A stretch of 64,000 nt of DNA from QHWF01 sp036848175 (GTDB lineage Bacteria; Acidobacteriota; Vicinamibacteria; Vicinamibacterales; CAVVIG01), in contig DAIUKO010000006.1 in assembly GCA_036848175.1 (NCBI GenBank), positions 1-64,000 of the forward strand. Reading direction: 5' to 3'. The position numbers and the translations under genes were made by a program. The notes under the pieces are model-generated. The model saw nothing but the letters and a program-made list of their open reading frames with translations, did not search any database and was not told the origin of the DNA. Shown one piece after another: positions 25,987 through 34,622 of this stretch; the stretch's first letter is position 1; each line of letters starts with the position of its first letter.

Positions 25987-27983
25987 AAGCAGTCTTCCCG
26001 TCCTTCCAGCCACGACGCGTGCCACAGCACTGCGTTCAACACGGTCCACAACTGGAAACTGTGGCCGCCCGATCCGTCGATCTGCGCCGTGAGCAATCGG
26101 CGGAAGTAGTCGTTGTCGAAGAAGCCGTCCTTCTTCAGCTCCGACCGATCGAAGGCCGCGAGACTTCGCCGCCCGAAGTCGCCTTCGCGGAACCAGTCTT
26201 CCATCGGCGCGCCGAAGCCCTGTTTGCGGCGGTAGATCATGTCGTGATCGAGATACGGCTCCGCCGCTTTCTTGAGCAGTCGCTTGCCGACGCCGTCGCG
26301 CAGTTTGTAGGAGGGCGGCAGCCGCATCGCGAAGTCGACCACGTCGTGATCGAGAAACGGCACACGCGCCTCGACGGCGTGGGCCATCGTCAATTTGTCG
26401 ACCCGCATCAGCAGATGCTCGGGCAGACGAAGCTTCATCTCGAGATAGGGAATCTTGTACAGGACCTCGGGTTCACAGACGCGCCCGTCCAGCGGCGCGA
26501 CGTAGTGGCGAACGACGTCGTGGCTGTCGAGCGTCGTCAATGACTCAGGCAGCAAGTCCGCGACCGGACAGCTGATCGACTGGACGAATGGATCGCGCCT
26601 CGGCGTGAGGCGTGCGCGCGCCTCTCCCCACCAGCAGACGGCGCCGCCCCAGAACATCTCGCGTCCTGCTTCGCCGCGGCGCCGGATTTCGAGATCCTCG
26701 CCGCTGAAGCCGGGCGTGCGCGCCTTCACGGCCGGCATCCAGCGACGCCAGCCGTTGGCGCCGTTGCGGGCGGGGCGGTACACCGACTCGTATTTCTGAC
26801 GGTAGTGTTCGCACCACCAGTAGCCGAGGAAATTCTCGTCGGCGCCTTCGCCCACCTGCACCACCGTCGTCCCGCGTTCTTTCACCAGACGGGCGAGGAA
26901 GTAGAGCGGGATGCACACGTTGTCGGCGATCGGCTCGTCCTGCAGCCGGACGAGCAGCGGCAGGAAGTTCTGCGCCTCTTCGCCGTTGATGAACGTCTCG
27001 TGGTGATCGGTGCGATAGCGCTCGCTCACCCGGCGGGCGAACTGAAACTCGTTGTAGTCCTCTTTGCCTTCGTAGCCGATCGTGAACGTCGTCACCGGAC
27101 GCGTCATCAGTTCGCTCATCAGCGCGACGTTCAACGACGAATCGACGCCGCCCGACAGCAGCACGCCGAACGGCACGTCGGACACCATGCGTCTCGCAAT
27201 CGACTGCTTGAGGAGGCGCGTCACCTCGCCGACGGCCTCGGACTCGCTGAGGTCGCGCTCGGAGAGGAACCGCGATCGATCGGGCTGGCAGTCCCACCAC
27301 TGGGTCGTGCGCGCCTCGCCGCGCCCGTCGATCGTGATGCGGTGCCCCGCCGGAATCTTGAAGATGCCGCGGAACATCGTCAGCGGCGCCGGGGCGACGA
27401 TGAAGGTCAGGTAGTGCCAGAACGCGGTGCGATCCATCTCCGGCGACACGTCCGGATGCGCGAGCAGCGCGCGAATCTCCGACGCGAACAGCCACTCACC
27501 CGACGCCGTCCTGGTGACGTAGAGCGGCTTGATGCCGACGCGATCGCGCACGAGGTGGACGACCGGACGGTCGCGGTCGCGGCAGTCGTAGAGCGCGAAC
27601 GCGAACATCCCGTAAAGCTTGTGCAGGCAGTCGAGCCCCCACTCTTCGTACGCGTGCAGGAGCATCTCGGTGTCGGAGTGGTCGGTGCGCCAGCGGTACT
27701 TGCCGAGCGCTTCGAGCTCTTTGCGGATCTCGGCGTGGTTGTAGATCTCGCCGTTGAACACCAGCGACACGGTCTCGTCGTCGTTGCTCATCGGCTGCGA
27801 CGCGTTGGTCGAGACGTCGATGATCGACAGCCGGCGATGACCGAGCGTGCAGCGGCGATCGCGCGCGCACCAGATGCCGACGCCGTCCGGGCCGCGATGG
27901 GCCATCCGATCGCGCATCTGCACTACCACATCCGGTCCGCCGCTGGCGCCGCCCGGCTTGAACGCTCCGACAATGCCGCACAT
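25983..27983 (-). CDS. asnB: Glutamine-hydrolysing asparagine synthetase-like amidotransferase (AsnB family), copy 1
   Basis: 666 aa. Cys2 (MCGIVG) is the glutaminase nucleophile; the synthetase site is LSGGVDSS at 276-283. In polysaccharide loci AsnB-like proteins usually amidate a sugar acid or amino acid rather than make asparagine. A second, clearly different AsnB lies at 45293-47173. A strong ribosome site AGGA at 27991-27994 precedes the ATG, and the 78-bp spacer upstream is the longest between 9.5 and 39.8 kb, so translation restarts here. Confidence 0.93.
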   Translation of the reverse strand: MCGIVGAFKPGGASGGPDVVVQMRDRMAHRGPDGVGIWCARDRRCTLGHRRLSIIDVSTNASQPMSNDDETVSLVFNGEIYNHAEIRKELEALGKYRWRTDHSDTEMLLHAYEEWGLDCLHKLYGMFAFALYDCRDRDRPVVHLVRDRVGIKPLYVTRTASGEWLFASEIRALLAHPDVSPEMDRTAFWHYLTFIVAPAPLTMFRGIFKIPAGHRITIDGRGEARTTQWWDCQPDRSRFLSERDLSESEAVGEVTRLLKQSIARRMVSDVPFGVLLSGGVDSSLNVALMSELMTRPVTTFTIGYEGKEDYNEFQFARRVSERYRTDHHETFINGEEAQNFLPLLVRLQDEPIADNVCIPLYFLARLVKERGTTVVQVGEGADENFLGYWWCEHYRQKYESVYRPARNGANGWRRWMPAVKARTPGFSGEDLEIRRRGEAGREMFWGGAVCWWGEARARLTPRRDPFVQSISCPVADLLPESLTTLDSHDVVRHYVAPLDGRVCEPEVLYKIPYLEMKLRLPEHLLMRVDKLTMAHAVEARVPFLDHDVVDFAMRLPPSYKLRDGVGKRLLKKAAEPYLDHDMIYRRKQGFGAPMEDWFREGDFGRRSLAAFDRSELKKDGFFDNDYFRRLLTAQIDGSGGHSFQLWTVLNAVLWHASWLEGREDCF

Positions 27984-27990
27984 ATATGGA

Positions 27991-27994
27991 TCCT
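27991..27994 (-). promoter_or_regulatory. Ribosome-binding site of asnB copy 1
   Basis: AGGA on the minus strand, seven bases before the ATG at 27983. It is notable because most genes in this run rely on stop/start overlaps and show no clear ribosome site. Confidence 0.55.
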
Positions 27995-28010
27995 GAGAAC
28001 GGAGTCGCGG

Positions 28011-28032
28011 CGCGGGGCTTTCAGGCCCCGCG
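28011..28032. terminator. GC-rich 8-bp hairpin in the spacer before asnB copy 1
   Basis: Arms 28011-28018 and 28025-28032 are complementary with a six-base loop. It lies 30-50 bases after the methyltransferase stop on the minus strand. No T-tract follows, so termination would be Rho-independent only in part. It may divide the long operon or stabilise an RNA end. Confidence 0.45.
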
Positions 28033-28061
28033 TCGGCGACCCTGAAAGGGCCGCCCCACAG

Positions 28062-29285
28062 TTACCGTGACGGCCGGATCATCCGGATAATCCAGCGCTG
28101 CCAGCCGCTGCGCATCCAGTCCTGCTCGCGCCGCAGCTCGTCGATGGTGTCGTCGCGGCGCTGCACCTCGCGCACCATGCGATCGTGGATTTCGCGGATG
28201 ATGTCGTCGCGGCGGTTGACTTCCTGCTGGACCGCCGCCCGTTCGAGGTCGCGCCTGTTGATCTCGTCCTGCATCTTGACGAGCTGCAGTTCGCGATCGA
28301 CGTCGACGCCCGCCGGCTGAGTGGTCATCACCTCCGGCAGCGATCGCCGCCACGATTGCTCCGGATCTTCGATCAGCGTGCGCCAGTTGGCCGCATCGCC
28401 GCTGTCGGCCGGCGCGGCGCCGGCGGCGGGTTTGACCGACAACGTCATCAAGTACTCGCGCATCGTCGGATCCCGAACCATGTTCCAGTGGTTGTGGACG
28501 TCGCGGGACGAGAGCGTGCCGAGCGCGTACGAGCTGTAGTTGAACGCCTCGACTGAAATCTGCCGGTGGCCGATCCGGTGCAGCATCCACACCAGCTCGG
28601 GGATCGTGTACTCGCGGTGATGTCCTTCGAACGGCAGCTCCGTCTCGTATTGCGCGTCGATGCCGGCGAGCACCGTCTCGCCGCGCGCGAACTTCTGGCG
28701 GTTGTAGAGGTGGACGAGGTTCGGCGTGTCGAGGACGAGGACGCCGCCGCCGGCGAGCACGCGATTGAGCGTCTCGAGCAGCGGCCGCGGCGAGCTCGGG
28801 ATGTGCTCGATGACGCCCATGCACAAGACGACGTCGTACGCGCCGCCGACGCTGGCGAGCTCGTATCCGACATCGCCGAAATCGAGCACGCGAACGCCGG
28901 CGTGCGCCAACAGTGGTGTGACGCGATCGAATGCCGGCTGATAGGTGCGATACGAATCGACGGCGTCGACCGAGAACCCGGCGCGCGCGAACATCAACGC
29001 GAAGTTGCCGAAATACGATCCGTAGTCGAGCATCCGCCCGGACGTGATCCCGCGTCGCCGCAGCGCGGCCGCCGCGTGGACCATGCGCGCGATGCTGCAG
29101 CGGAGATAGGCCGGCCAGTCGAAGCCGGCGAGCGCCGGCGACCGCCGCGCGAGCGGGCTGAAGTCAACGCCGGCGATCGCCGCCGCGATCGAGTCGAACG
29201 CCGACCGCGCGCCCGGCAGATCGTCCGGAAAATCCGCCTCGAGGCATTCCGGAAAGTTCAAGGCGAGCCGTTCCTGAACTTCCAT
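28062..29285 (-). CDS. SAM-dependent methyltransferase with C-terminal coiled coil
   Basis: 407 aa. The SAM site is LDYGSYFGNF at 86-95, a variant motif I, followed by DAVDSYRTY and VLCMGVIEHIP. The last 80 residues are highly charged and heptad-like (repeated RRD and REI segments), predicting a coiled coil. That layout resembles the chain-capping WbdD-type methyltransferases, whose coiled coil holds the enzyme at the membrane as a ruler of polymer length; the neighbouring Wzt gene upstream (TGATG) fits such a capping partner. No kinase domain is present. The capping role is inference. Confidence 0.88.
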   Translation of the reverse strand: MEVQERLALNFPECLEADFPDDLPGARSAFDSIAAAIAGVDFSPLARRSPALAGFDWPAYLRCSIARMVHAAAALRRRGITSGRMLDYGSYFGNFALMFARAGFSVDAVDSYRTYQPAFDRVTPLLAHAGVRVLDFGDVGYELASVGGAYDVVLCMGVIEHIPSSPRPLLETLNRVLAGGGVLVLDTPNLVHLYNRQKFARGETVLAGIDAQYETELPFEGHHREYTIPELVWMLHRIGHRQISVEAFNYSSYALGTLSSRDVHNHWNMVRDPTMREYLMTLSVKPAAGAAPADSGDAANWRTLIEDPEQSWRRSLPEVMTTQPAGVDVDRELQLVKMQDEINRRDLERAAVQQEVNRRDDIIREIHDRMVREVQRRDDTIDELRREQDWMRSGWQRWIIRMIRPSR

Positions 29286-31105
29286 CACTCGAGACTCCAC
29301 ACCCCTTCGAGCACGTGTCGTGTGCCGCTGCCGATCAGACCGGACCCGACGACCGACACGTCGAACAGACGCGACACGCAGGAATACACCGACGGGTTGA
29401 TCGAGTAGAACACCACTTGCTCGGTGTCGTAATAGCCTTCCCTGGCGATCATCACGGTCACCGAGTACGACCCGTTGGTCAGCGTCAACTGCGGAATCGT
29501 CAGCCGCACGGTGCCGCGCTGCCGCCTCGATGCATCGAACAGCAGGTCGCGCGTGATGTAGCGGCACACGTCCTCGATGCCGTCCTTGTGCAGCGCGATG
29601 ACCACCTGACACCGCTCGCGCAAATCGGGTTGAAAGATCGCGTAATCGATGTCGAGCCGCGCCCGCTCGCCGTGCTCGAGGATGTGCAGTTCGCCGCCGT
29701 CGGCGGACACGAACCTCGCGCCGGTGACGACGACGGCGCCGGTGCCGTGGACGCCGGAGACGTTCAGCGTGCGCATGGCCGCCTCGCTGCCGCTCGATGA
29801 CGCCATGGCACGATGCGTCGTCCAGTCCGCGGCGGTATCGGCGATGCGGCCGAGCGAGAGCTCGCTGCCGCGGACGTAGAGGCGAACGCTCACATCGCAC
29901 CGCTCGGGCGACGCGTAGTCGATTGAACACGCGAGCGGCTCGTCCGAGTCGAGCAGATCGGCCGGCACGGCGAACACGCCGGCGACCTTGTGGAACGGGC
30001 TGCCGTAGTTCAGCATCGGCCAGCAGACCCGCCCCTGCCACGTCGTCAGATCACCCCAGCTGGTGCCTTCGCGCTCGAGATGCGTGCCGCGATCCGGGTT
30101 GAATGCATCGGGATCGAGCGGCCACGCGGCCACGCGCTCGCCGCCCACGAGCAGAGACACGTCGCTGAGGTAGATCAGCCCGGGCTGCGGCCGGCCATCG
30201 GCGCTCGCGATTTCGAGGACGATGTGATCGACCGTGCGCGCTTTCGGATTCGCGGCAGCGAGCTCCTCCAGCTTCTGCTGTTTTTTCAGCCGCAGGCGAT
30301 GTTCTTCCTGGCGGCGGATGGAGTCCTCGTACGCCTTGACGACGGTCGGTCCGTCGCCGTCCATCAGCACGCGGCCGCGATCGAACCAGATGACGCGGTC
30401 GCACATGCGCACCGCCGAATACACGTCGTGCGTCACCAGCAGCAGCGTCGCGTCGTGCCGTTCGCACAGATCGCGCATGCGGTCGTAGCTTTTCTGCGCG
30501 AAGTAGGCGTCGCCGACGCCGAGCACTTCGTCGAGGACGAGCAGGTCGGGCGAGATTGCCGTCGACGCGGAGAACATCAGCCGCATCGCCATCCCCGTCG
30601 AGTAGGTCTTCACCGGCTGGTCGATGTACTCCTCGAGTTCGGCAAAGGCGATGGCGTCGGCACAGCGCCGCTCGGCGTCGCGGCCGGTCACACCAAGCTG
30701 CGCGAGGTACGCCTCGACGTTCTGCCGGCCGGTGAAATCGGGATGGAAACCGGTGCCGATCTGCAGGAGCGCGTGCACGTCGCCCTTCACCTCGAGCGTG
30801 CCCGACGTCGGTTCGATCACCCTGGTGACGAGCTTGAGGAACGTGCTCTTGCCGGCGCCGTTGCGGCCGATCACCGCAATCTTCTCGCGGCGGCGGATCT
30901 CGAGCGTGATGCCGTCGAGCGCCGCGTGCTCCGTGTACGCGCCCGGCCGGTCGCCGAGCATCCCGAACATGTCGAGAAATCGATACGACGGCTTCGCGTA
31001 GAGCCGGTAGACCTTCTTCAAGTCCGTCGCCCGGATCACGACCTCGCCGACGTCAGCGGCATCGACGCGACTGACCACCGCCGCGGCGTTGACGGCCTCG
31101 CTCAT
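29285..31105 (-). CDS. wzt: Wzt-like ABC transporter ATPase with an extra-long C-terminal region
   Basis: 606 aa. Walker A GRNGAGKST (80-88), signature YSTGMAMRL, Walker B LLVLDEVLGVGD and a switch histidine (VTHD) make a full ATPase. Typical Wzt proteins of polysaccharide exporters are about 400-450 aa; here about 340 residues follow the ATPase, enough for two beta-sandwich modules. The last one (after residue 430) has the usual Wzt carbohydrate-binding pattern ending in NGSYSVTV and FYSINPSVYSC. No permease gene is adjacent; the only Wzm is at 48442-49248. Confidence 0.92.
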   Translation of the reverse strand: MSEAVNAAAVVSRVDAADVGEVVIRATDLKKVYRLYAKPSYRFLDMFGMLGDRPGAYTEHAALDGITLEIRRREKIAVIGRNGAGKSTFLKLVTRVIEPTSGTLEVKGDVHALLQIGTGFHPDFTGRQNVEAYLAQLGVTGRDAERRCADAIAFAELEEYIDQPVKTYSTGMAMRLMFSASTAISPDLLVLDEVLGVGDAYFAQKSYDRMRDLCERHDATLLLVTHDVYSAVRMCDRVIWFDRGRVLMDGDGPTVVKAYEDSIRRQEEHRLRLKKQQKLEELAAANPKARTVDHIVLEIASADGRPQPGLIYLSDVSLLVGGERVAAWPLDPDAFNPDRGTHLEREGTSWGDLTTWQGRVCWPMLNYGSPFHKVAGVFAVPADLLDSDEPLACSIDYASPERCDVSVRLYVRGSELSLGRIADTAADWTTHRAMASSSGSEAAMRTLNVSGVHGTGAVVVTGARFVSADGGELHILEHGERARLDIDYAIFQPDLRERCQVVIALHKDGIEDVCRYITRDLLFDASRRQRGTVRLTIPQLTLTNGSYSVTVMIAREGYYDTEQVVFYSINPSVYSCVSRLFDVSVVGSGLIGSGTRHVLEGVWSLE

Positions 31106-32241
31106 CGCCTTCCTGCCGCAGCGCGCGACCGTTCGACAATGCCGCGAAGCGTGGCGGCGAGCGTCGGCGCGTGCACACGCAGCGAATAGCGCTCGTCGAT
31201 CGTCCGGCGGCCCGCCTCGCCCATCCGGAGGCGCAACTCGCGATCGGTGAGCAGCCGTTCGAGCTTCCCCACCCATTCGTCTTCGCTGGAGGCGAGAAAT
31301 CCGTTGACGCCTTCGGCGATGATCTCGCGATTGACGCCAATCGCCGACGCCACGACCGGCACGCCGCACGCCATGAATTCGATGGCCTTGAACCCGCACT
31401 TCCCTTTCGACCACTCGTCGTCGGCGAGCGGGTAGACGCCGATGTCGCAGGTGTTGAACAGCTCGACCTCGCGATCGAGCTTCCACGGCGGCTGATCGGT
31501 GGTGAGGCCGGGAATGGTCAGCGGTTCGTTCGGGCCGCTGACGCGCAGGATGAATCGATGCCGCTCGGCGACGCGCTGCAGCACTCCGGTCAGGCCCTGC
31601 ACGTACGATGCGGTCGTCGGACTGCCGATCCAGCCGACAATCAGGTCGCGATCGCCGCTCGATCCGTTCGCCGAGAACGCGTCGGGGCGCGGCACGAACC
31701 TCGTCGTGTCGACGCAGGTCGGGATGACGGTGACCGCGTCGTTGAAGCGGCGCGCGTAGGCCGCCAGGTACTCGTTGCCGGCGATGATGTGATCGCTGTG
31801 GCGGATGGTCGTAGCGACCTTGCCCGGCGATTTGAGCGGCAGGATCGGACGATTCGCGTCGCTGACGCTCGGCAGAAAAATCGCGTCGTCGAAATCGAAG
31901 ACGACCGGCGGCGTTTCGCGGCGGCCGAGCAGCCACTCGACCAGCGCCGGTCCGATCGGAAAAATCTCGCGATAGATGAGAATGGCGTCGAAACTGGCGG
32001 CATCGTGCAGCGCGCTCAGATGCCGCAGCGACAGCGAGGCGAACGTCGAGGCCTTGCGGATGTATTGACCCGGCTTGTAGACGAGATGGAAGAAGTCGGC
32101 GTCGAACAGCGATCGCAGCGTCACGTCGATGCCCACCGAGCGCAGGTACGGAATGTACTGCGCGATGCGGAACCGGCAGCCCGCACCTTCCTCAGGGATG
32201 GGCGACAGCGCCAGGACGCGAAGGCGATCGTTCACGTTCAT
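31102..32241 (-). CDS. GT4-like glycosyltransferase (GT-B fold)
   Basis: 379 aa. GFKAIEFMACGVPVVAS near residue 300 gives the EX7E donor-sugar motif of retaining GT4 enzymes. The N-terminal half has RFRIAQYIPYLRS and VVFDFDDAIF segments seen in this subgroup. Start at 32241 shares an ATGA with the upstream 72-aa gene. It probably transfers a sugar in the cytoplasm during chain building. Confidence 0.9.
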   Translation of the reverse strand: MNVNDRLRVLALSPIPEEGAGCRFRIAQYIPYLRSVGIDVTLRSLFDADFFHLVYKPGQYIRKASTFASLSLRHLSALHDAASFDAILIYREIFPIGPALVEWLLGRRETPPVVFDFDDAIFLPSVSDANRPILPLKSPGKVATTIRHSDHIIAGNEYLAAYARRFNDAVTVIPTCVDTTRFVPRPDAFSANGSSGDRDLIVGWIGSPTTASYVQGLTGVLQRVAERHRFILRVSGPNEPLTIPGLTTDQPPWKLDREVELFNTCDIGVYPLADDEWSKGKCGFKAIEFMACGVPVVASAIGVNREIIAEGVNGFLASSEDEWVGKLERLLTDRELRLRMGEAGRRTIDERYSLRVHAPTLAATLRGIVERSRAAAGRR

Positions 32242-32456
32242 TCGATCGAAACAGCGCGGCGGAGCAGCGAGCGGCAGACGGAGTCGAGCCACGCGGCGTG
32301 AAGCCTCGCGGCCAACGATTCACCGGTTGAGACGATCCAGCTTCCGCGCAGCAGGGCTTCGATGTCGCGGTCCGAGGCCGCCACGTCGGTCCGAGGCTCG
32401 AAGATCGATTCGCACGCCCGTCCGGCCACCGACCACCATTCGGAAAGGTGCTTCAT
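32238..32456 (-). CDS. Small protein of 72 aa, function unknown
   Basis: Start ATG at 32456, stop overlapping the GT4 start by ATGA, and 4 bases after the upstream stop: the spacing fits a real gene. The protein is soluble, with two short hydrophobic helices (LAARLHAAWLDSVCRSLL) and a tail rich in Arg. It resembles no family I know. It could be a subunit or activator of the glycosyltransferase next to it. Confidence 0.6.
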   Translation of the reverse strand: MKHLSEWWSVAGRACESIFEPRTDVAASDRDIEALLRGSWIVSTGESLAARLHAAWLDSVCRSLLRRAVSIE

Positions 32457-32460
32457 CGGA

Positions 32461-33243
32461 TCATCGACTCTCTGTCGCAGCCGGTTTCGGCGCATGCGCC
32501 GTCGCGATTTGAAAGAACACCGGACCGCCGCTCGTCGGTAGGGTGAGCAGTACCCCGGGTGCGATGGCGACCGGCTGGTCCGGACCCGGGAACATGCAGC
32601 GCGGCGCACCGTCGACGATTCGGATCGAGGAACATCGAATGCGCAGCGTCGCCGAAAGATCCTGCTGACGAAGCGGAACGACGACGGTGCCCTCTCCGAC
32701 GCGCACGCCCAGCTCGCCCGGCACGTGCGGACCCACGGCGACGACTTCCGCGATGTGCGGCGCAGCCGGCGGGAACTTGTCGCCCACCTTCAGTTGCAGC
32801 GTCGAGCCCTCAGGCGGCGACTTGAGCGTGCCGGTCACCTCGAGCTCGACGTCAGTTGACGTCGGCGACACGGTCAAGGCCTTCGGCAGGCGCGCGATCT
32901 CCTGCATGTAGTCGTAGAGGACGACGTCGTACACGCCGGGCTTCAGATCGGGGACGTCGACGATCGCGTATTTCGTGCTGCCGAGCAGAAACGAGTTGGC
33001 CGGGATCGTGTTGAACGACACGCGCATGAACGGCCGGAAATTCGTGCCGTCGATCTCGAGCCGCTGGTTTGGTCCCTGGACGAGCGTCTTCGGCACGATG
33101 TTGACGAGCGTCGGCGTCGGCGGGCGGAACACCAGGTAGAGACCGATCGCGAATGGAATCAACCCGAGAAGCACGATCGCCGCCGCGACGTCGACGACGT
33201 TGAGGCGGCCCGCGACGCGGCCACGTTCGTCGAGCAGTGTCAC
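32461..33243 (-). CDS. Membrane-anchored protein with DUF4330-like N-terminus and IPT/TIG-like domain
   Basis: 260 aa from a GTG overlapping the upstream stop (GTGA); a longer GTG start at 33294 would overlap the upstream gene. It begins VTLLDERGRVAGRLNVVD, the start signature of DUF4330 proteins, then one membrane helix (about 20-40). The next 80 residues (IVPKTLVQGPNQRLEIDGTNF) look like an IPT/TIG immunoglobulin-like domain, followed by another beta-rich region. It is probably periplasm-facing. DUF4330 proteins occur with exopolysaccharide genes; the function is unknown. Confidence 0.8.
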   Translation of the reverse strand: MTLLDERGRVAGRLNVVDVAAAIVLLGLIPFAIGLYLVFRPPTPTLVNIVPKTLVQGPNQRLEIDGTNFRPFMRVSFNTIPANSFLLGSTKYAIVDVPDLKPGVYDVVLYDYMQEIARLPKALTVSPTSTDVELEVTGTLKSPPEGSTLQLKVGDKFPPAAPHIAEVVAVGPHVPGELGVRVGEGTVVVPLRQQDLSATLRIRCSSIRIVDGAPRCMFPGPDQPVAIAPGVLLTLPTSGGPVFFQIATAHAPKPAATESR

Positions 33244-34622
33244 GCCGGCCTCATGCGAAGACCGGGTGGAAACTCGTTCGGAGGCGTCGACCACCGTCGA
33301 TGAAGCGCGCCGAGCAGTTCACAGGCGCCGACTCCGCTCAGCCACACGAGGTACGGCAGCGCGAGCGAGCGGTGGCGGACGAGCGTGCCGACGTTGCCAT
33401 CGGTGAACGCGGCGGCCGCCGCGATCAGCACCGTACTCGTCACGAGCAACCCGGTCATCGCCGCGTCGCGCCGCAATCCGGATCGCGTGCCGACGACCGC
33501 GAGGATGACCAGGACGTACCAGACGATCTGTTCAGGAATATACGCGGCGGCGGCTGGCGATGGAGAATCCCACGGCCGCGGCACCGTCAGGAACGCCGCG
33601 GCACCGCGCCCGAGAAAACGCATCGTCTCCTTGAATTCGAGGCTGGAGACCTGATTGATGTCGGGATAGAACCGGTCGTCGAGCAGGCGATACCGGTAGC
33701 CGCTCGAGACGACGACCGCTCCCCAGTGCTGGCGGGCCGCGCGTTGGACGGCGACGTAGAGCCGCAGTTGAACCGCCGGGATGCGCACGAGCGCGCCGAA
33801 CAGAATCGGAGCGGCGACGAGCGTCGCGATCATCAGCCGACGTCGCGACGCGAGCAAGCCGGTCACCAGGCCGCCAGCCGCGGCCAACGCCAGAAACGAT
33901 GCGCCGCCGGCGCGAATCGTCTGCAGGATCGCCGCGACTCCGACGAGCGCGATCGCGATGGACGCGCGCCGCAGTAATGAGTCGGCGCGTGCCAGCCCGG
34001 AGGCGAGCACAATGCCGAGCGCGCTGACGAACACGAACAGCGGCTCCTTCAGCACCGACACCGACCACGCGAAGAGACTCGGGAGATACAACAGGACCGC
34101 GAGACCGAAGAGCGCCGGCATGCGGCCGAGCGTGACGCGCACGGCTCGATACAACAGCAGCACAGCGGCGATGTAGAGCGCGATGCTGAGGAGATGCAGG
34201 CCGTACGGCGACGGCCCGACGATCATTTGGATGAAGGCGAGCAGGTCGACGAAGCTCGAGCTGGCGTTCGGCTCGAACGCGTACTCGATGTCGAAGTTGT
34301 ACATCGAGATGCCGAGCGTGACGTTGCGCAGCCACAGCGACCGCTTGATGTAGTACTCCTCGTCGGCGAAGAAGCGCCCGAACGCGACCTGATCGTGATT
34401 GGTGACGAGAAACAGCGCCGCGATGGCCAGCACGCGCAGGGCGATCGCCAAGACGACGAGCGTCGTCGCCCAGCGTCGCTCGTCGCCGTCCAGATCGCGC
34501 ATGCCGAGCCGCACGATCCCGACGATCGCCAACGCGAACAAGACCGTCAGCGGCGACAGCGCCCACGCGATGCCGATGGCCATCAGCGCGAGCGTGGCCA
34601 CAAGGATGGGTTTCGAGCTCAC
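33240..34622 (-). CDS. Polytopic membrane protein, GT-C-like
   Basis: 460 aa, GTG start at 34622 (GTGA overlap). About ten hydrophobic helices. RFFADEEYYIKRS after the second helix contains the acidic pair expected in the first outer loop of GT-C enzymes, and LPSLFAWSVSVLKEP resembles the conserved arch of PMT/ArnT relatives. A polymerase (Wzy-like) role is an alternative, but ABC-type pathways usually lack Wzy. Confidence 0.8.
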   Translation of the reverse strand: MSSKPILVATLALMAIGIAWALSPLTVLFALAIVGIVRLGMRDLDGDERRWATTLVVLAIALRVLAIAALFLVTNHDQVAFGRFFADEEYYIKRSLWLRNVTLGISMYNFDIEYAFEPNASSSFVDLLAFIQMIVGPSPYGLHLLSIALYIAAVLLLYRAVRVTLGRMPALFGLAVLLYLPSLFAWSVSVLKEPLFVFVSALGIVLASGLARADSLLRRASIAIALVGVAAILQTIRAGGASFLALAAAGGLVTGLLASRRRLMIATLVAAPILFGALVRIPAVQLRLYVAVQRAARQHWGAVVVSSGYRYRLLDDRFYPDINQVSSLEFKETMRFLGRGAAAFLTVPRPWDSPSPAAAAYIPEQIVWYVLVILAVVGTRSGLRRDAAMTGLLVTSTVLIAAAAAFTDGNVGTLVRHRSLALPYLVWLSGVGACELLGALHRRWSTPPNEFPPGLRMRPA

